From Candidatus Latescibacterota bacterium (lineage in GTDB: Bacteria > JAAXHH01), in the NCBI GenBank assembly GCA_022821085.1, contig JAJEEG010000006.1, positions 1,943,330 through 2,007,329 on the forward strand: a stretch of 64,000 nt of DNA, read 5' to 3'. The notes beneath the pieces were generated by a model. It was not told the origin of the DNA. It made no database searches and saw only the letters and a program-made list of their open reading frames with translations. The number at the start of each line of letters is the position of its first letter. Within the stretch, counting starts at the first letter, position 1. Below are positions 52,629 to 61,448 of this stretch, piece by piece. A program made the translations under genes and the position numbers.

Positions 52629-54113
52629 TCAACGATACCCGAAGACCAGCGGGAAAACGGCCACGACGAACGCCGCCCACACGGAGAAAACGGGGAGATA
52701 GTCCGTCTGCCAGCGTTCCACGGCAGAGAACGGCTCCCGCTTTCGCAGGAATCCGATGTACAGTCGGGCCGTCCACGCCAGGTTGACGAAAAGGATGATG
52801 TTCAGCCCCATGGCCCACATTCGGTTCGGCGTGATTCCGAATTCGCCGATGCGCGCCGTCATGGCCGCCAGCACGAGGACGTCTACGATCAGTGCGGCTG
52901 AAATGAGCGCGATCTGCAGGCCGTCGAAGACGCCCGGCGGCGCCACGGGGTCTCTTGCCGAGACCGAATACAGCACGAGACCCAGAACGACGATGAGCAG
53001 CGCATCGAAGGCGATCAACATCTCGCGCTGCACGTCGATCCCTCTTCCGGTCCACACCAGGACCGCGAGAAAGGACAGAAGCATCAACGTGAAAAGTGGC
53101 GTGAAAATCCGCGTGAGCACCGGCGCCACCTGCTCGATGGCGCCCTGCCCGGATTCCACCAGCCAGGCCGTTACGACAAACGCGCCCATCGCCCCGCACG
53201 GAATGATCCACGACGCGGCGGCCCATTGCAGGTCCACGCCCAGCGCGTTAAACACCGTCAGCGTGATACCGGTGAGCACGCCGCCGCCCAGGGCGATGAG
53301 CACATACAGGATGAAGAGCTGCCCGCTGAACCGCACGAAATCCATGCGCAGACCGCGGGTCCGCCAGTCTCCCCCGGCGTATGCGAAGCCTACGACGAGC
53401 CACAGGGCGATGGGCACATGCAGCGTGGCGAGTATCGCGGTATCTCCGCCCGGTTCGAAGGGAAAGACATTGCACAGCAGCATGGCCACGAAGAAGGGCG
53501 GTATCAACCAGCCCCACCGGGCAAAGTCCATCCCTCGTTTCCACGCGAAATACGCCGTCACAAACGGAAATGCGAAGAAACTGATGTTCAGCGCATAGAA
53601 CTGGCTTACGTCATCGTCGTCGAATGCGTAACCGAACAGCGCGGGGACCTTGATCGCCAGCGCCGCGCCCGCGGCCAGGCATAGGATGAAGGCGAATTCC
53701 ACCGGCCTGGGCCTGGCGATCCCGGTAGCGACGTGGGTAGGGGCGGTGGTTGCGCCTGCTTCCGGTTCTGAAGCAGATCCCTGCGTATCTACATTGTATA
53801 CACCGGCTGGATCGATTTTATCGCCTGGGTCGATTTTACCGGCTACGTCCTCGACGGGCTCGTCCGCTGCAGCACCCATCAACTGCGCTGCGTGATCCAG
53901 GACGAAAGCGTGCGTCGCCGCATCATTGCGGCTGATCCGCACAATCGCGACCTGGAAGGCTTCTTCGGCCGAGAGACCGAGCCGCAGCAGGTCGCCTGCC
54001 TGGACCGTCAGCTGTACTTCGAGCGCATCCAGTTCGGACGCCGGAAGCGATCCGTGCCGTTCAACATAGGTTCGCCACCACGCGATTGCGTTTTTTAAAA
54101 AGGGTTCGTTCAA
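52629..54113 (-). CDS. polytopic membrane protein with N-terminal permease-prefix-like region (DUF4153-like)
   Basis: 494 residues, starting at TTG (54113) with AGGCGGGA just upstream. Residues 10-60 (TYVERHGSLPASELDALEVQL, AGDLLRLGLSAEEAFQVAI) resemble the soluble helical prefix found before membrane domains of uncharacterised permeases. Residues 75-125 are a low-complexity linker. From 130 to the end there are about 11 hydrophobic helices. The arrangement recalls DUF4153 proteins, but I am not certain. Function unknown. Confidence 0.68.
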   Translation of the reverse strand: MNEPFLKNAIAWWRTYVERHGSLPASELDALEVQLTVQAGDLLRLGLSAEEAFQVAIVRISRNDAATHAFVLDHAAQLMGAAADEPVEDVAGKIDPGDKIDPAGVYNVDTQGSASEPEAGATTAPTHVATGIARPRPVEFAFILCLAAGAALAIKVPALFGYAFDDDDVSQFYALNISFFAFPFVTAYFAWKRGMDFARWGWLIPPFFVAMLLCNVFPFEPGGDTAILATLHVPIALWLVVGFAYAGGDWRTRGLRMDFVRFSGQLFILYVLIALGGGVLTGITLTVFNALGVDLQWAAASWIIPCGAMGAFVVTAWLVESGQGAIEQVAPVLTRIFTPLFTLMLLSFLAVLVWTGRGIDVQREMLIAFDALLIVVLGLVLYSVSARDPVAPPGVFDGLQIALISAALIVDVLVLAAMTARIGEFGITPNRMWAMGLNIILFVNLAWTARLYIGFLRKREPFSAVERWQTDYLPVFSVWAAFVVAVFPLVFGYR

Positions 54114-54206
54114 GATCCCGCCTGACGGTTTCTGGATATCCCGCAGCCATGGGAAACTGCTTACTGAATACTAACGCGGAGCAACGAGCAATGTTCCGCA
54201 GGTGGA

Positions 54207-55475
54207 TCAGTTTACGCCTGGCTGATGTCGAGATCCGGTACCTGGTCGGTCTGCACCCGGCGGATCGCCGAGATCAGGCACCTGGAGCAGGGTGCCCCCG
54301 CGGAGCGCGGACGCATGGGCCGTCAGTCCGGGCAGCATGTACCTGGCCGCGGCCCAGGCGTTGTTGGGGGGCGTCGTACCGTTCACGCAGGCCATCACGA
54401 AGTCGTCCACGAGGAACTGGTGGCTGCCCGCATGGCCGTTGGGCAACCCGGCGAAAGCCTCCGGCAGTCGTTCCACCGGGTGCACGGCGGAGACGCCGAG
54501 ATGGGTGCCGTCGGATGCAGTCACCTTGCCCATGGGGTCGCTTCCCTTCGGATCGCTTGCAGGCTCGGGCCGGCCAGGCTGACCAGGCTGGCCAGGCCGA
54601 CCGGTGCAGGCAAGCAGGTCGTCGAGAGGTTCCACGCGGGTCCCGTCCTTTCGTAGCCAGGACGCGCCGGCGGCGGTCTGTTCGAAACCTCCCTCCGTTC
54701 CCTGCAGACCCATGCGTACGCATCCTGGATGGCCCACGCGCCGGAACTCGTTGATGCGGCAGACGCTCCCGTCGGACATGCTGTACAGCGCGCTCTGGTT
54801 GCTGAAGGGATTGTCCCAGTCATTGGCCTCGTAAATCTCGTCCTCGTGGATGTCTCTAAATCCCTGGCAGGAGACCCGGGTCATCCGCGCGCCGGTGACG
54901 GAAATGATCTGGCTCGTCGAATGCGTCGGGTAGTACATGGGCGGTATCCCGGCCGTCTCCCGCCAGTTTTCGCCGCCGCGCCAGCGCGCCACGTCGTAGA
55001 GGCCGTGGTCCCAGTCGTGGTAGTATTCCGCCTGACCGTAGACGATGCGGCCGAAGGCGCCCCGCGCGAACTGTTCCCGGCAATAAAGCACGCCGGGATA
55101 ATAGTAGCTGGTCTCGCCGAGCATGTAGACGGCGTCCGAGACCGCGGCCGCGGCCACCAATTTTTCGATTTCATCCACACTGATCCCGGGCGGTACGGCC
55201 GAGTACACGTGTTTTCCGGCTTCCAGGGCCTGGACGGCCTGGGGACCGTGAAGCCAGTTCTGGGTAAAGAGGCACACGGCGTCTACGCCGGATTCGCATA
55301 GGGCGTCGAGGGAAGGACTGATGTCGCTGATCCGGAACCGGGCGGCCGCAGCCGTTCTTTTTTCGTCGTCCAGATCGCACAGCACCACCCGTTCGACCTG
55401 CGGATGCGCCTTGAACAGGGGGATGAACGACTGTGAGAATGCACCCGCGCCGACAATACCGACCTGGAGTTTCAT
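54207..55475 (-). CDS. Gfo/Idh/MocA-type protein lacking the EKP catalytic motif
   Basis: 422 residues. The Rossmann motif is VGIVGAGAFSQSFIPLF. The segment that normally reads (A)GKHVxxEKP reads AGKHVYSAVPPGIS (residues 87-99), so the catalytic lysine is missing. ETSYYYPGVLYCREQFARGAFG, EYYHDWDH and PTHSTSQIISVTGARM (a His-Ser substrate helix) keep the family C-terminal domain. A Pro/Gln/Gly low-complexity patch (GRPGQPGQPGRPEP) interrupts the C-terminal third. It may use another base, or be a hydrolase or lyase type as known for some members. AAGGTGG precedes the ATG by 3-4 nt. Confidence 0.78.
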   Translation of the reverse strand: MKLQVGIVGAGAFSQSFIPLFKAHPQVERVVLCDLDDEKRTAAAARFRISDISPSLDALCESGVDAVCLFTQNWLHGPQAVQALEAGKHVYSAVPPGISVDEIEKLVAAAAVSDAVYMLGETSYYYPGVLYCREQFARGAFGRIVYGQAEYYHDWDHGLYDVARWRGGENWRETAGIPPMYYPTHSTSQIISVTGARMTRVSCQGFRDIHEDEIYEANDWDNPFSNQSALYSMSDGSVCRINEFRRVGHPGCVRMGLQGTEGGFEQTAAGASWLRKDGTRVEPLDDLLACTGRPGQPGQPGRPEPASDPKGSDPMGKVTASDGTHLGVSAVHPVERLPEAFAGLPNGHAGSHQFLVDDFVMACVNGTTPPNNAWAAARYMLPGLTAHASALRGGTLLQVPDLGDPPGADRPGTGSRHQPGVN

Positions 55476-55576
55476 GTCCACCTTTTGACTCGGAGACATC
55501 GCCTGCGGGAGACATCCCAATCGAGCCGCGCTACGACGCGCCGCCGCCTTGAACGCCAAGATAGCCGTTTCCCGGC

Positions 55577-56992
55577 TTAATTGCCATCGGTTCCAAGTAG
55601 ATTGCGCAAGAATGCCACAGCACGGGGAATCGCACTCGGCATCGACGTGATGTCGTGCGTTCCGCCCGGGTAGATATAGGTCTCGAACTCAGGCGGTCCG
55701 CGACCGATCTCCGCCATGGCCCGGATCATGGATTCCGCCTGGGTGATGGAAACCACGCCATCCATGTCGCCGTGGTGGACCTGCAATGGGGGCAAGTCAT
55801 CGGCAAACAGGACGGCAGAACGGCGGATGAGTGCCAGCCGGGCATCCTGGAGCGAAACGTCCCCGGTCCACCACGGTACGAGGTACGTGGCGCGCAGGTG
55901 TTCGACGCCGGGCAGATCGACGGTCACGCCCCTCACCAGGAGGCTCGCGATGTCCCGCGCCCATTCGTTCTGGAAATCCGTCGGACCGAAGAACGTGATG
56001 ACGCCCGCGATGCGCTCGTCCCGGATCCCCATCAGCATGGCCACGCCGCCTCCTCTGCTGGCGCCCACTGCGAAGTACCGGTCGGTCTGGGCTTCCGGAA
56101 TCGTTTCCATGGTGAGGTTAACCAGGGCCAGCGCGTCGTCCACGTCGCGGTCCCACGGACTGGCCGGACCATCCGACAGCCAGGACCGGTCATCGTATCT
56201 GAGCGGTTCGTCCCGGAACGACGGAATCACGTAGACGAAGTCGTCCGTCATTTCGCCGAGGGCGACGGTCAATATGAACAACGTGCTTTCCACCGACACG
56301 CCGTTGTCGCCACCATGGGCGTATACTATTATGGGGAGATCCCCGGCGCCGGCGCCGTCAGGCACGATGATGGCGCCGTAATGGCGCATGCCTTCGACCT
56401 GGTGCGAGACGACCCGCAGGCTGGTCGGATGACCGCCCATGTTGTACGCTTCTTCAAGCTCGACCGTCCCCCCGGCCGCCGAAAAGTCCCGCGAGGCCCA
56501 GTCGGCGCGGATGGCCTCCAGTTCGGCCTCTTCGGGCGGTGCGAAAAGGACGTCGAGCGAGTCTTCCACGGAGACCGCGTGGCCTCTGATGTAGCCGGTC
56601 ACGCCGGAAACGGCAACGGTCAGCGTTTGCAGTCCGGCAACCGGGCCGAGCGTCCAGTTCGTTGCGGCTCTGCCCTCCGGGCCGGTTCCAACAGTCGTTG
56701 GTTCCGTGACGCCGTGGCTGGGCGTGAACAGGACAAGCGCGCCGGGCAGGGGCCGTCTTTCTTCGTCGAGGATCTGGATTACGACGGGTTCCCGCAGACT
56801 CGAACCGGCAAGCGCGCGCTGCCCGCCGCCGGAAACGATACGCATCTGGGCGGCTCTGGGCGGGTCCGCGGGTTCGGGCGTGGTCGGACCTTCCCCGCCG
56901 CAGGAAACCAGGACGACCAGGGAAAGGAGCAGCGGGATCCGGGCGTGGAGACAGAGGCAGTACCTGCGAAATTCGTCTGGTCGGGGTATCAT
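55577..56992 (-). CDS. lipoprotein with Ig-like domain and alpha/beta hydrolase (S9-like) domain
   Basis: 471 residues. The signal ends in a lipobox LVSC (around residue 31), so it is a lipoprotein. Residues about 50-145 form a Big-1/invasin-type Ig domain (PVVIQILDEERRPLPGALVLF). The remainder is an alpha/beta hydrolase: oxyanion region VYAHGGDNG, nucleophile in GASRGGG, acid in HHGDMDGVVS and His in YPGGTHDITS. It resembles secreted prolyl-oligopeptidase-like esterases or peptidases, acting on the outer or periplasmic side. The start ATG has no clear ribosome binding site. Confidence 0.78.
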   Translation of the reverse strand: MIPRPDEFRRYCLCLHARIPLLLSLVVLVSCGGEGPTTPEPADPPRAAQMRIVSGGGQRALAGSSLREPVVIQILDEERRPLPGALVLFTPSHGVTEPTTVGTGPEGRAATNWTLGPVAGLQTLTVAVSGVTGYIRGHAVSVEDSLDVLFAPPEEAELEAIRADWASRDFSAAGGTVELEEAYNMGGHPTSLRVVSHQVEGMRHYGAIIVPDGAGAGDLPIIVYAHGGDNGVSVESTLFILTVALGEMTDDFVYVIPSFRDEPLRYDDRSWLSDGPASPWDRDVDDALALVNLTMETIPEAQTDRYFAVGASRGGGVAMLMGIRDERIAGVITFFGPTDFQNEWARDIASLLVRGVTVDLPGVEHLRATYLVPWWTGDVSLQDARLALIRRSAVLFADDLPPLQVHHGDMDGVVSITQAESMIRAMAEIGRGPPEFETYIYPGGTHDITSMPSAIPRAVAFLRNLLGTDGN

Positions 56993-57233
56993 CTTATTCG
57001 CGGTGAACGTTGGAATATACTCGAGTCGTTGGTCAAAAATCCGAGAGGCCAGGATGTGTCTCTTCCTAGCACCTGTCCCGCGTGCCTGTCCCGCGCGTCC
57101 GTCCCATTGGGATAGCGCGTCGGCAAATAATGTACAGTGCGGATATAAAGATTGGAAGTCCCGATTTCCCTCGCCCGTTCGCCTAGTGGTTTAAGTGCGT
57201 ATATCCGGCCTTCCAACGGTCGTTTTACCTGGT

Positions 57234-57257
57234 GATTTACACGGCGATTTACACGGC
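57234..57257. repeat. 12-bp tandem duplication over the stop codon of the MFS gene
   Basis: GATTTACACGGC is repeated in tandem at 57234-57245 and 57246-57257, with a partial third copy. On the minus strand it encodes IAV-stop twice, so again a gene end and stop codon have been duplicated, as at 48300. Confidence 0.85.
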
Positions 57258-58619
57258 GATTCTCGAGGCCGGTGCACGCCCGAGCCGTAACAGACACGCT
57301 ATGCCCGCCAGGGCCAGCACCCCGTTGAAACTGAATACCAGTGTCCACGCCGACTGTACGGCGGCATGGTCGAGAATCGATCCCGCCAGAACGGGTGCGC
57401 CGGTTCCCGCCACGAATCCGATGAAGGACTGCAGGGCCTGCGCCGAACCCACCAGGTTTCTCGGGGCGAGTTCCGTGACGGCGGTCGAGTAAATGGCTGA
57501 ATCGGCGGCCGTAAAGAATCCGTACAAAAACCCCAGCACGACAAGGTACGCGAACGGTAATCCTACAAGCCAACCGGCCAGGAATGAACACATCCCGCTT
57601 ACTGCGAAGACAAGCGTCGCCGTCCTGGTTCTTCCGAAACGGTCCGACGCCCAACCGCCGAGCAGCACGCTGACAATGCCGGTCATGAACATCAGGCCGG
57701 CCAGTGTGGCGGCACGCGAAGCCGCGTTGTCCGGATCGACTCCTCCCAGCATGAGCGCGGCGCCGAGAAGCAGCGGCAGCCACAGGCGCGCCAGGAAGAG
57801 CTCGGCCGTGTGCAGCGCGTACGCCACGATTACCAGAACCAGCCGACGGTCACGCAGCGGCGCCAGGCTCAGCCAGCCGCCGTTCCCGGAGACTTCGGCC
57901 TTCCCGGAGCCATCGGCGTCCCCGCGATCGTTTACGTTGCTGAGTCCGTCGCCGCGTCCGAGGCTATCCACCACGCTCGGTGACCGTGCAATTCGCCCAG
58001 ACGCAAGAAACGCGGCGATACCAATGCTCACCAGGCCAGGCAACGTAGTCACCAGAAATGCCGGCTCCCATCCGTCCAGCCTATCGAGGAGGGTGCCCAT
58101 GAACACGTACGATACCGTCGTACCGGCGTAACCCGAGCCCACGAAAACGCTGACGGCCGTGGCCCGGCCCCTGCGGGCAAAACGGTGCGACGTCAGACGA
58201 ATACCGGTGATGTATACACATACATGACCGATCCCGTAGGCGAATCGCAGCAGGCAGGCGGTCCAAAGCCCCTCTGCCAGCATGGGAAACAGGAATCCGC
58301 TGCACGCCGTCAATACGACGCCAAAAAACAGGATCCGAAATGGATTGAACCGATCGGTGAAAGGTACGAGGAGCAGAGACGAAACAGCATAGCCGGCCAG
58401 GTACGAGGAAAAGATCACGCCCGACTGGGTGTTGTTCAGTCCCCATTCTTCTCGAATGAATGGAAGCGATGCGACATAACTCGAGGAGGACAGCAGGAGG
58501 AGGAACAGCGTGGAACTCAATCCAGCGAGCCAGGCCAGATCAGCCCTGGTGCTTAGTGCCCCGCCGCTTTGGCTGGTGCGTGTGTTGTCAGAAGTTTCGG
58601 AATGATTCGAAGGTGACAA
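57249..58619 (-). CDS. major facilitator superfamily transporter
   Basis: 456 residues with 12 predicted helices. LVPFTDRFNPFRILF after TM2 is the MFS motif-A position. WASDRFGRTRTATLVF is the equivalent after TM8, a strong D-R-x-G-R signature. The central loop (residues about 205-245) is long and Gly/Asp/Ser-rich. The substrate is unknown. The start appears to be TTG at 58619 without a Shine-Dalgarno sequence. No ATG or GTG lies between it and TM1. The 3' end lies in a 12-bp tandem duplication. The 256-bp gap beyond it (56993-57248) holds no gene. Confidence 0.85.
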   Translation of the reverse strand: MSPSNHSETSDNTRTSQSGGALSTRADLAWLAGLSSTLFLLLLSSSSYVASLPFIREEWGLNNTQSGVIFSSYLAGYAVSSLLLVPFTDRFNPFRILFFGVVLTACSGFLFPMLAEGLWTACLLRFAYGIGHVCVYITGIRLTSHRFARRGRATAVSVFVGSGYAGTTVSYVFMGTLLDRLDGWEPAFLVTTLPGLVSIGIAAFLASGRIARSPSVVDSLGRGDGLSNVNDRGDADGSGKAEVSGNGGWLSLAPLRDRRLVLVIVAYALHTAELFLARLWLPLLLGAALMLGGVDPDNAASRAATLAGLMFMTGIVSVLLGGWASDRFGRTRTATLVFAVSGMCSFLAGWLVGLPFAYLVVLGFLYGFFTAADSAIYSTAVTELAPRNLVGSAQALQSFIGFVAGTGAPVLAGSILDHAAVQSAWTLVFSFNGVLALAGIACLLRLGRAPASRIAV

Positions 58620-58802
58620 CTTGGATATTTTTGGTAGACTTCACTGTAAATAAAATGCGTTCTTACGGGCTGATATCGCCGCTGGGGCTGTAACGTCATT
58701 GACCCATAGACCTACACTACATTCAACCAATTTTAGGCGTTCTTACCGTGAATTCAACCATTACATTGCATGCACTGGTTCGAATTAGGAAAGAGGTACG
58801 AC

Positions 58803-59369
58803 ATGACAGCACAAAAGCCCTCGGACGAGACCTACCTGGCCCTGCTGCGCGGTATCAACGTCGGCGGCAAAAACATCATCAAGATGGCGGACCTACGGGA
58901 ATGTTTCGAGGCCGAAGGCTTCCGCGATGTCGTCACCTACATCCAGAGCGGGAACGTGATCTTCCGAGCGCCTTACACAGGACATAGGGCGCTGACGAAA
59001 CGAATCGAGAAGATGCTGGCCGCGGCGTTCGACTACGATGCGAGTGTCGTGATGCGCCCTCGGAAGCAGATGCGGGCAGTGGTTTCCGATGCGCCGGCGG
59101 GGTTTGGAGAACGGCCGGAGACGTACCGCTACGATGTCATCTTCCTGAAGGCGCCTCTTACGGCAACTGCCGCCATGGAGGGCGTCCCTGCCAGGCCCGG
59201 GGTGGATGAATCCTGGGCAGGCAGTGGTGTGCTCTACTTCTCAAGACGAATCGACCAGGCCTCGCGGAGCTATCTCAGCCGTCTCGCGTCGATACCCTTG
59301 TACCAGCGTGTGACCGTCCGCAACTGGAACACGACGACCCGGTTGCTAGAGCTGATGGAGAAAGCCTGA
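58803..59369 (+). CDS. DUF1697 family protein
   Basis: 188 residues, standard length. The N-terminus YLALLRGINVGGKNIIKMADL, then GFRDVVTYIQSGNVIF, is diagnostic of DUF1697. The C-terminal half keeps DVIFLKAPL and VTVRNWNTTTRLLELM. Its function is not established. AAAGAGG lies 5 nt before the ATG. It is divergent from the MFS gene across an AT-rich 183-bp gap with two short direct repeats (GCGTTCTTAC at 58657 and 58737). Confidence 0.92.
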   Translation: MTAQKPSDETYLALLRGINVGGKNIIKMADLRECFEAEGFRDVVTYIQSGNVIFRAPYTGHRALTKRIEKMLAAAFDYDASVVMRPRKQMRAVVSDAPAGFGERPETYRYDVIFLKAPLTATAAMEGVPARPGVDESWAGSGVLYFSRRIDQASRSYLSRLASIPLYQRVTVRNWNTTTRLLELMEKA

Positions 59370-59490
59370 ATCTCGGCCAGACGATCCTATCCCCGCGGCC
59401 GATTCCTGCGGTCTTCCGTTCCCTGCGGTCTACTGTTCGCGGGCTTGACCAGTGCTGCCTGAGTAGAGCGACGCGCCTGAGGGCAAGGCG

Positions 59491-60030
59491 TCACTCTTTA
59501 CCGCACCGTCCATCTCTGAACACCAAAACCGGGTCGTTGGGTATCGAGCAGTCGGAAAGATACCCATAGAGCTCATTCATCTCAGCTTCAAAGGCGTCAT
59601 ACGCTGTCAGCCGCTCGACAAGCGCCGTAGAATCCGTTGACGCGATGGAGTAAACGATGTACTCCCAGGGACCGCCGCAGGGTTTAGAGCCCAGACCCGC
59701 GTAACGACAGTCGGCGATTGACGCGCCCTCAGCGTCTCCAATGAGCGCGTCGATTTCCCGCCGCATCTCCATTAACCGGGCACGGTCGCCATCCTCGGTC
59801 CGCTGGTCGCCTTCCTCCGGCTGCTGGTCCTCCTCAACCGGCTGCTCCTCTTCGACCGGCTGTTCCTCCTCGACTGGCTGGTCCTCCTCAACCGGCTGCT
59901 CCTCCTCGACCGGCTGCTCTTCCTCGACCGGTTGCTCTTCGCCATTGTTGTCTGGTCCAACAATGGGATCGCGGTCTTCACAGGCAAGGAGGGAGACGGA
60001 GATCCATACCGCCGCAACCAGGTATCGCAT
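59491..60030 (-). CDS. hypothetical lipoprotein with EEQPVE repeats
   Basis: 179 residues. The signal peptide ends in lipobox LLAC (C17). Residues 31-72 are seven tandem six-residue units EEQPVE/EDQPVE, an acidic, proline-bearing spacer that would hold the C-terminal domain away from the membrane. The C-terminal 100 residues start with a helix (DRARLMEMRREIDALIG) and contain four Cys (DCRYAGLGSKPCGG, LSDCSIPND, GRCGKE), probably two disulfides. No family is recognised. AAAGGAA lies 8-9 nt before the ATG. Confidence 0.75.
   Translation of the reverse strand: MRYLVAAVWISVSLLACEDRDPIVGPDNNGEEQPVEEEQPVEEEQPVEEDQPVEEEQPVEEEQPVEEDQQPEEGDQRTEDGDRARLMEMRREIDALIGDAEGASIADCRYAGLGSKPCGGPWEYIVYSIASTDSTALVERLTAYDAFEAEMNELYGYLSDCSIPNDPVLVFRDGRCGKE
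59815..59940 (-). repeat. seven tandem 18-bp repeats inside the lipoprotein gene
   Basis: The 18-bp unit encodes EEQPVE, with EDQPVE at every third unit, so a higher-order 54-bp period (EE, EE, ED) is visible. Unit length keeps the frame, and copy number could vary between strains without breaking the gene. Confidence 0.9.
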
Positions 60031-60206
60031 GGGTTTTCCTTTCTGTCGAACAAGCATCATCGTTCCTATAATGGGGAACGTTTCATTTCACGAACAGTTC
60101 CTCTTTCGAGCCTGGCGAATGACCATGCTGGCGACTTTGTTTTACAACTGTCCGATGAGCGGGTATTTCATCCGATTCCACGTGTTTATCCTCTGGTTTA
60201 TCTCTA

Positions 60207-60248
60207 TAGTAACCTTAACATAGTAGCCTTAACATAGTAGCCTTAACA
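60207..60248. repeat. three tandem 14-bp repeats upstream of the Gfo/Idh gene
   Basis: TAGTAACCTTAACA (60207-60220) is followed by two identical copies of TAGTAGCCTTAACA (60221-60234, 60235-60248). The array ends 42 bp before the start codon at 60291. A 6-bp inverted repeat CGTTCC-N8-GGAACG around TATAAT (60061-60080) lies in the same 260-bp gap. Binding-site iterons or simple slippage are both possible. Confidence 0.85.
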
Positions 60249-60290
60249 CCTTCTTTAATCGAGTTCTGTAGCAGGAAAGGTGAATTCACC

Positions 60291-61448
60291 ATGCGACAGT
60301 ACCGTGTTGCTATTCTTGGCTGCCGCGGCCGGGGCACGGCCGCGGGCCGCGCGTACCATCAGCATCCACGCACCGAGGTAGTGGCACTATGCGATCTCGT
60401 GCCCGAGCTGTTGGCGACCCTCGGCGACGAACTGGGGGTTAAGGCACGATACGACGATCTCGACCGGATGATCGAGGCCGAGGCCCCGGACATCGTCGCC
60501 ATTCCCACTGGCACCGAGTTCCACTATCCGCTGGCCATGCGCGTGCTGGAGCACGGAGTCCACATCGATATCGAAAAGCCGATCTGCACGACCCTGGCCG
60601 AGGCCGACGCGGTACTGGCCAAGGCCGCGGAGAAAGGGGTGCGGGTAGCCGTGCATCACCAGGGGCGCACCGGCGGCGCGCTGCAAGCGGTCAAGGCGGC
60701 GATTGCCGAGGGCCGGATCGGCGACCTGCGTTACCTGCAGGGCAGCGGCAAAGGCTACTACGGCGGCTACGGCCTGATGAATATCGCCACGCATTCGCTC
60801 AATGCCATGCTCGGCGTGGCCGGCCCGGTGCGAAGCGTGCAGGCCGTGGCCCTGACCGATGGCCGCCAGATCACGCCCGAGGATGTGGTGCCGTCGCCGA
60901 GCGGCATGGGCTACATTGCCGGTGAGCACGTGACCGCGGCGCTTGCCTTTGAATGCGGGATTTCTGGTGTCCTCTTGCAGCACCGCTTCCCAAAGATGGA
61001 TTCGACAGCCTATATGATCGAGATCTACGGCACCGAGGGCAGGCTCTACTGGAAAAGCGGCGCCCCGTGGTTTCTGTCCACGCCGCACTTTGCCCCCGGC
61101 CATACCGAGTGGCAACCGCTCGCCCCCATCGTGCCGGAGCACTACGATCCGGCCGGTCCGGCTTCCGTGGAGGACTACCAGTTCGCCGATGAGTACGTAC
61201 AGGCGCTAGACGAGGGCCGTGCGCACGAGTGCTCGGGCGACGCCGGCCGCCACGTGCTGGAGATTCTGATGGGGATTTTCGAGTCGGGCGCGCGCGGCCG
61301 GCGCGTGGACCTGCCGCAAGTGGACCGCGATCACCCGCTCCTGCGCTGGCGCGAGGAACACGGCCTGGGTCTGCCCGATCCGAAGCCGCGCCCCTATGGG
61401 GAGTGGCTCGCCGCGGAAGACGACCGTTTGGGCCGGAGTGCGAGCTAG
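60291..61448 (+). CDS. Gfo/Idh/MocA oxidoreductase
   Basis: 385 residues. The N-terminal Rossmann motif is VAILGCRGRGTAAGRAYHQH, the catalytic EKP is in VHIDIEKPICTTLAEAD, and MNIATHSLNAMLGVAG is the substrate-helix equivalent. It ends with a long C-terminal arm (LPDPKPRPYGEWLAAED). It is NAD(P)-dependent with a sugar-like substrate. AGGAAAGGTG lies 8 nt before the ATG. Its TAG stop shares the palindrome CTAG with the stop of the convergent amidohydrolase gene. Confidence 0.85.
   Translation: MRQYRVAILGCRGRGTAAGRAYHQHPRTEVVALCDLVPELLATLGDELGVKARYDDLDRMIEAEAPDIVAIPTGTEFHYPLAMRVLEHGVHIDIEKPICTTLAEADAVLAKAAEKGVRVAVHHQGRTGGALQAVKAAIAEGRIGDLRYLQGSGKGYYGGYGLMNIATHSLNAMLGVAGPVRSVQAVALTDGRQITPEDVVPSPSGMGYIAGEHVTAALAFECGISGVLLQHRFPKMDSTAYMIEIYGTEGRLYWKSGAPWFLSTPHFAPGHTEWQPLAPIVPEHYDPAGPASVEDYQFADEYVQALDEGRAHECSGDAGRHVLEILMGIFESGARGRRVDLPQVDRDHPLLRWREEHGLGLPDPKPRPYGEWLAAEDDRLGRSAS

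Noticed and set aside
57174-57240. tRNA-Gly-like string (GTTCGCCTAGTGGTTTAAG, then CGGCCTTCCAACGG)
   Set aside because: The D-arm-like and anticodon-like pieces are suggestive, but the anticodon stem pairs only 3 bp and no T arm follows. Most likely chance.
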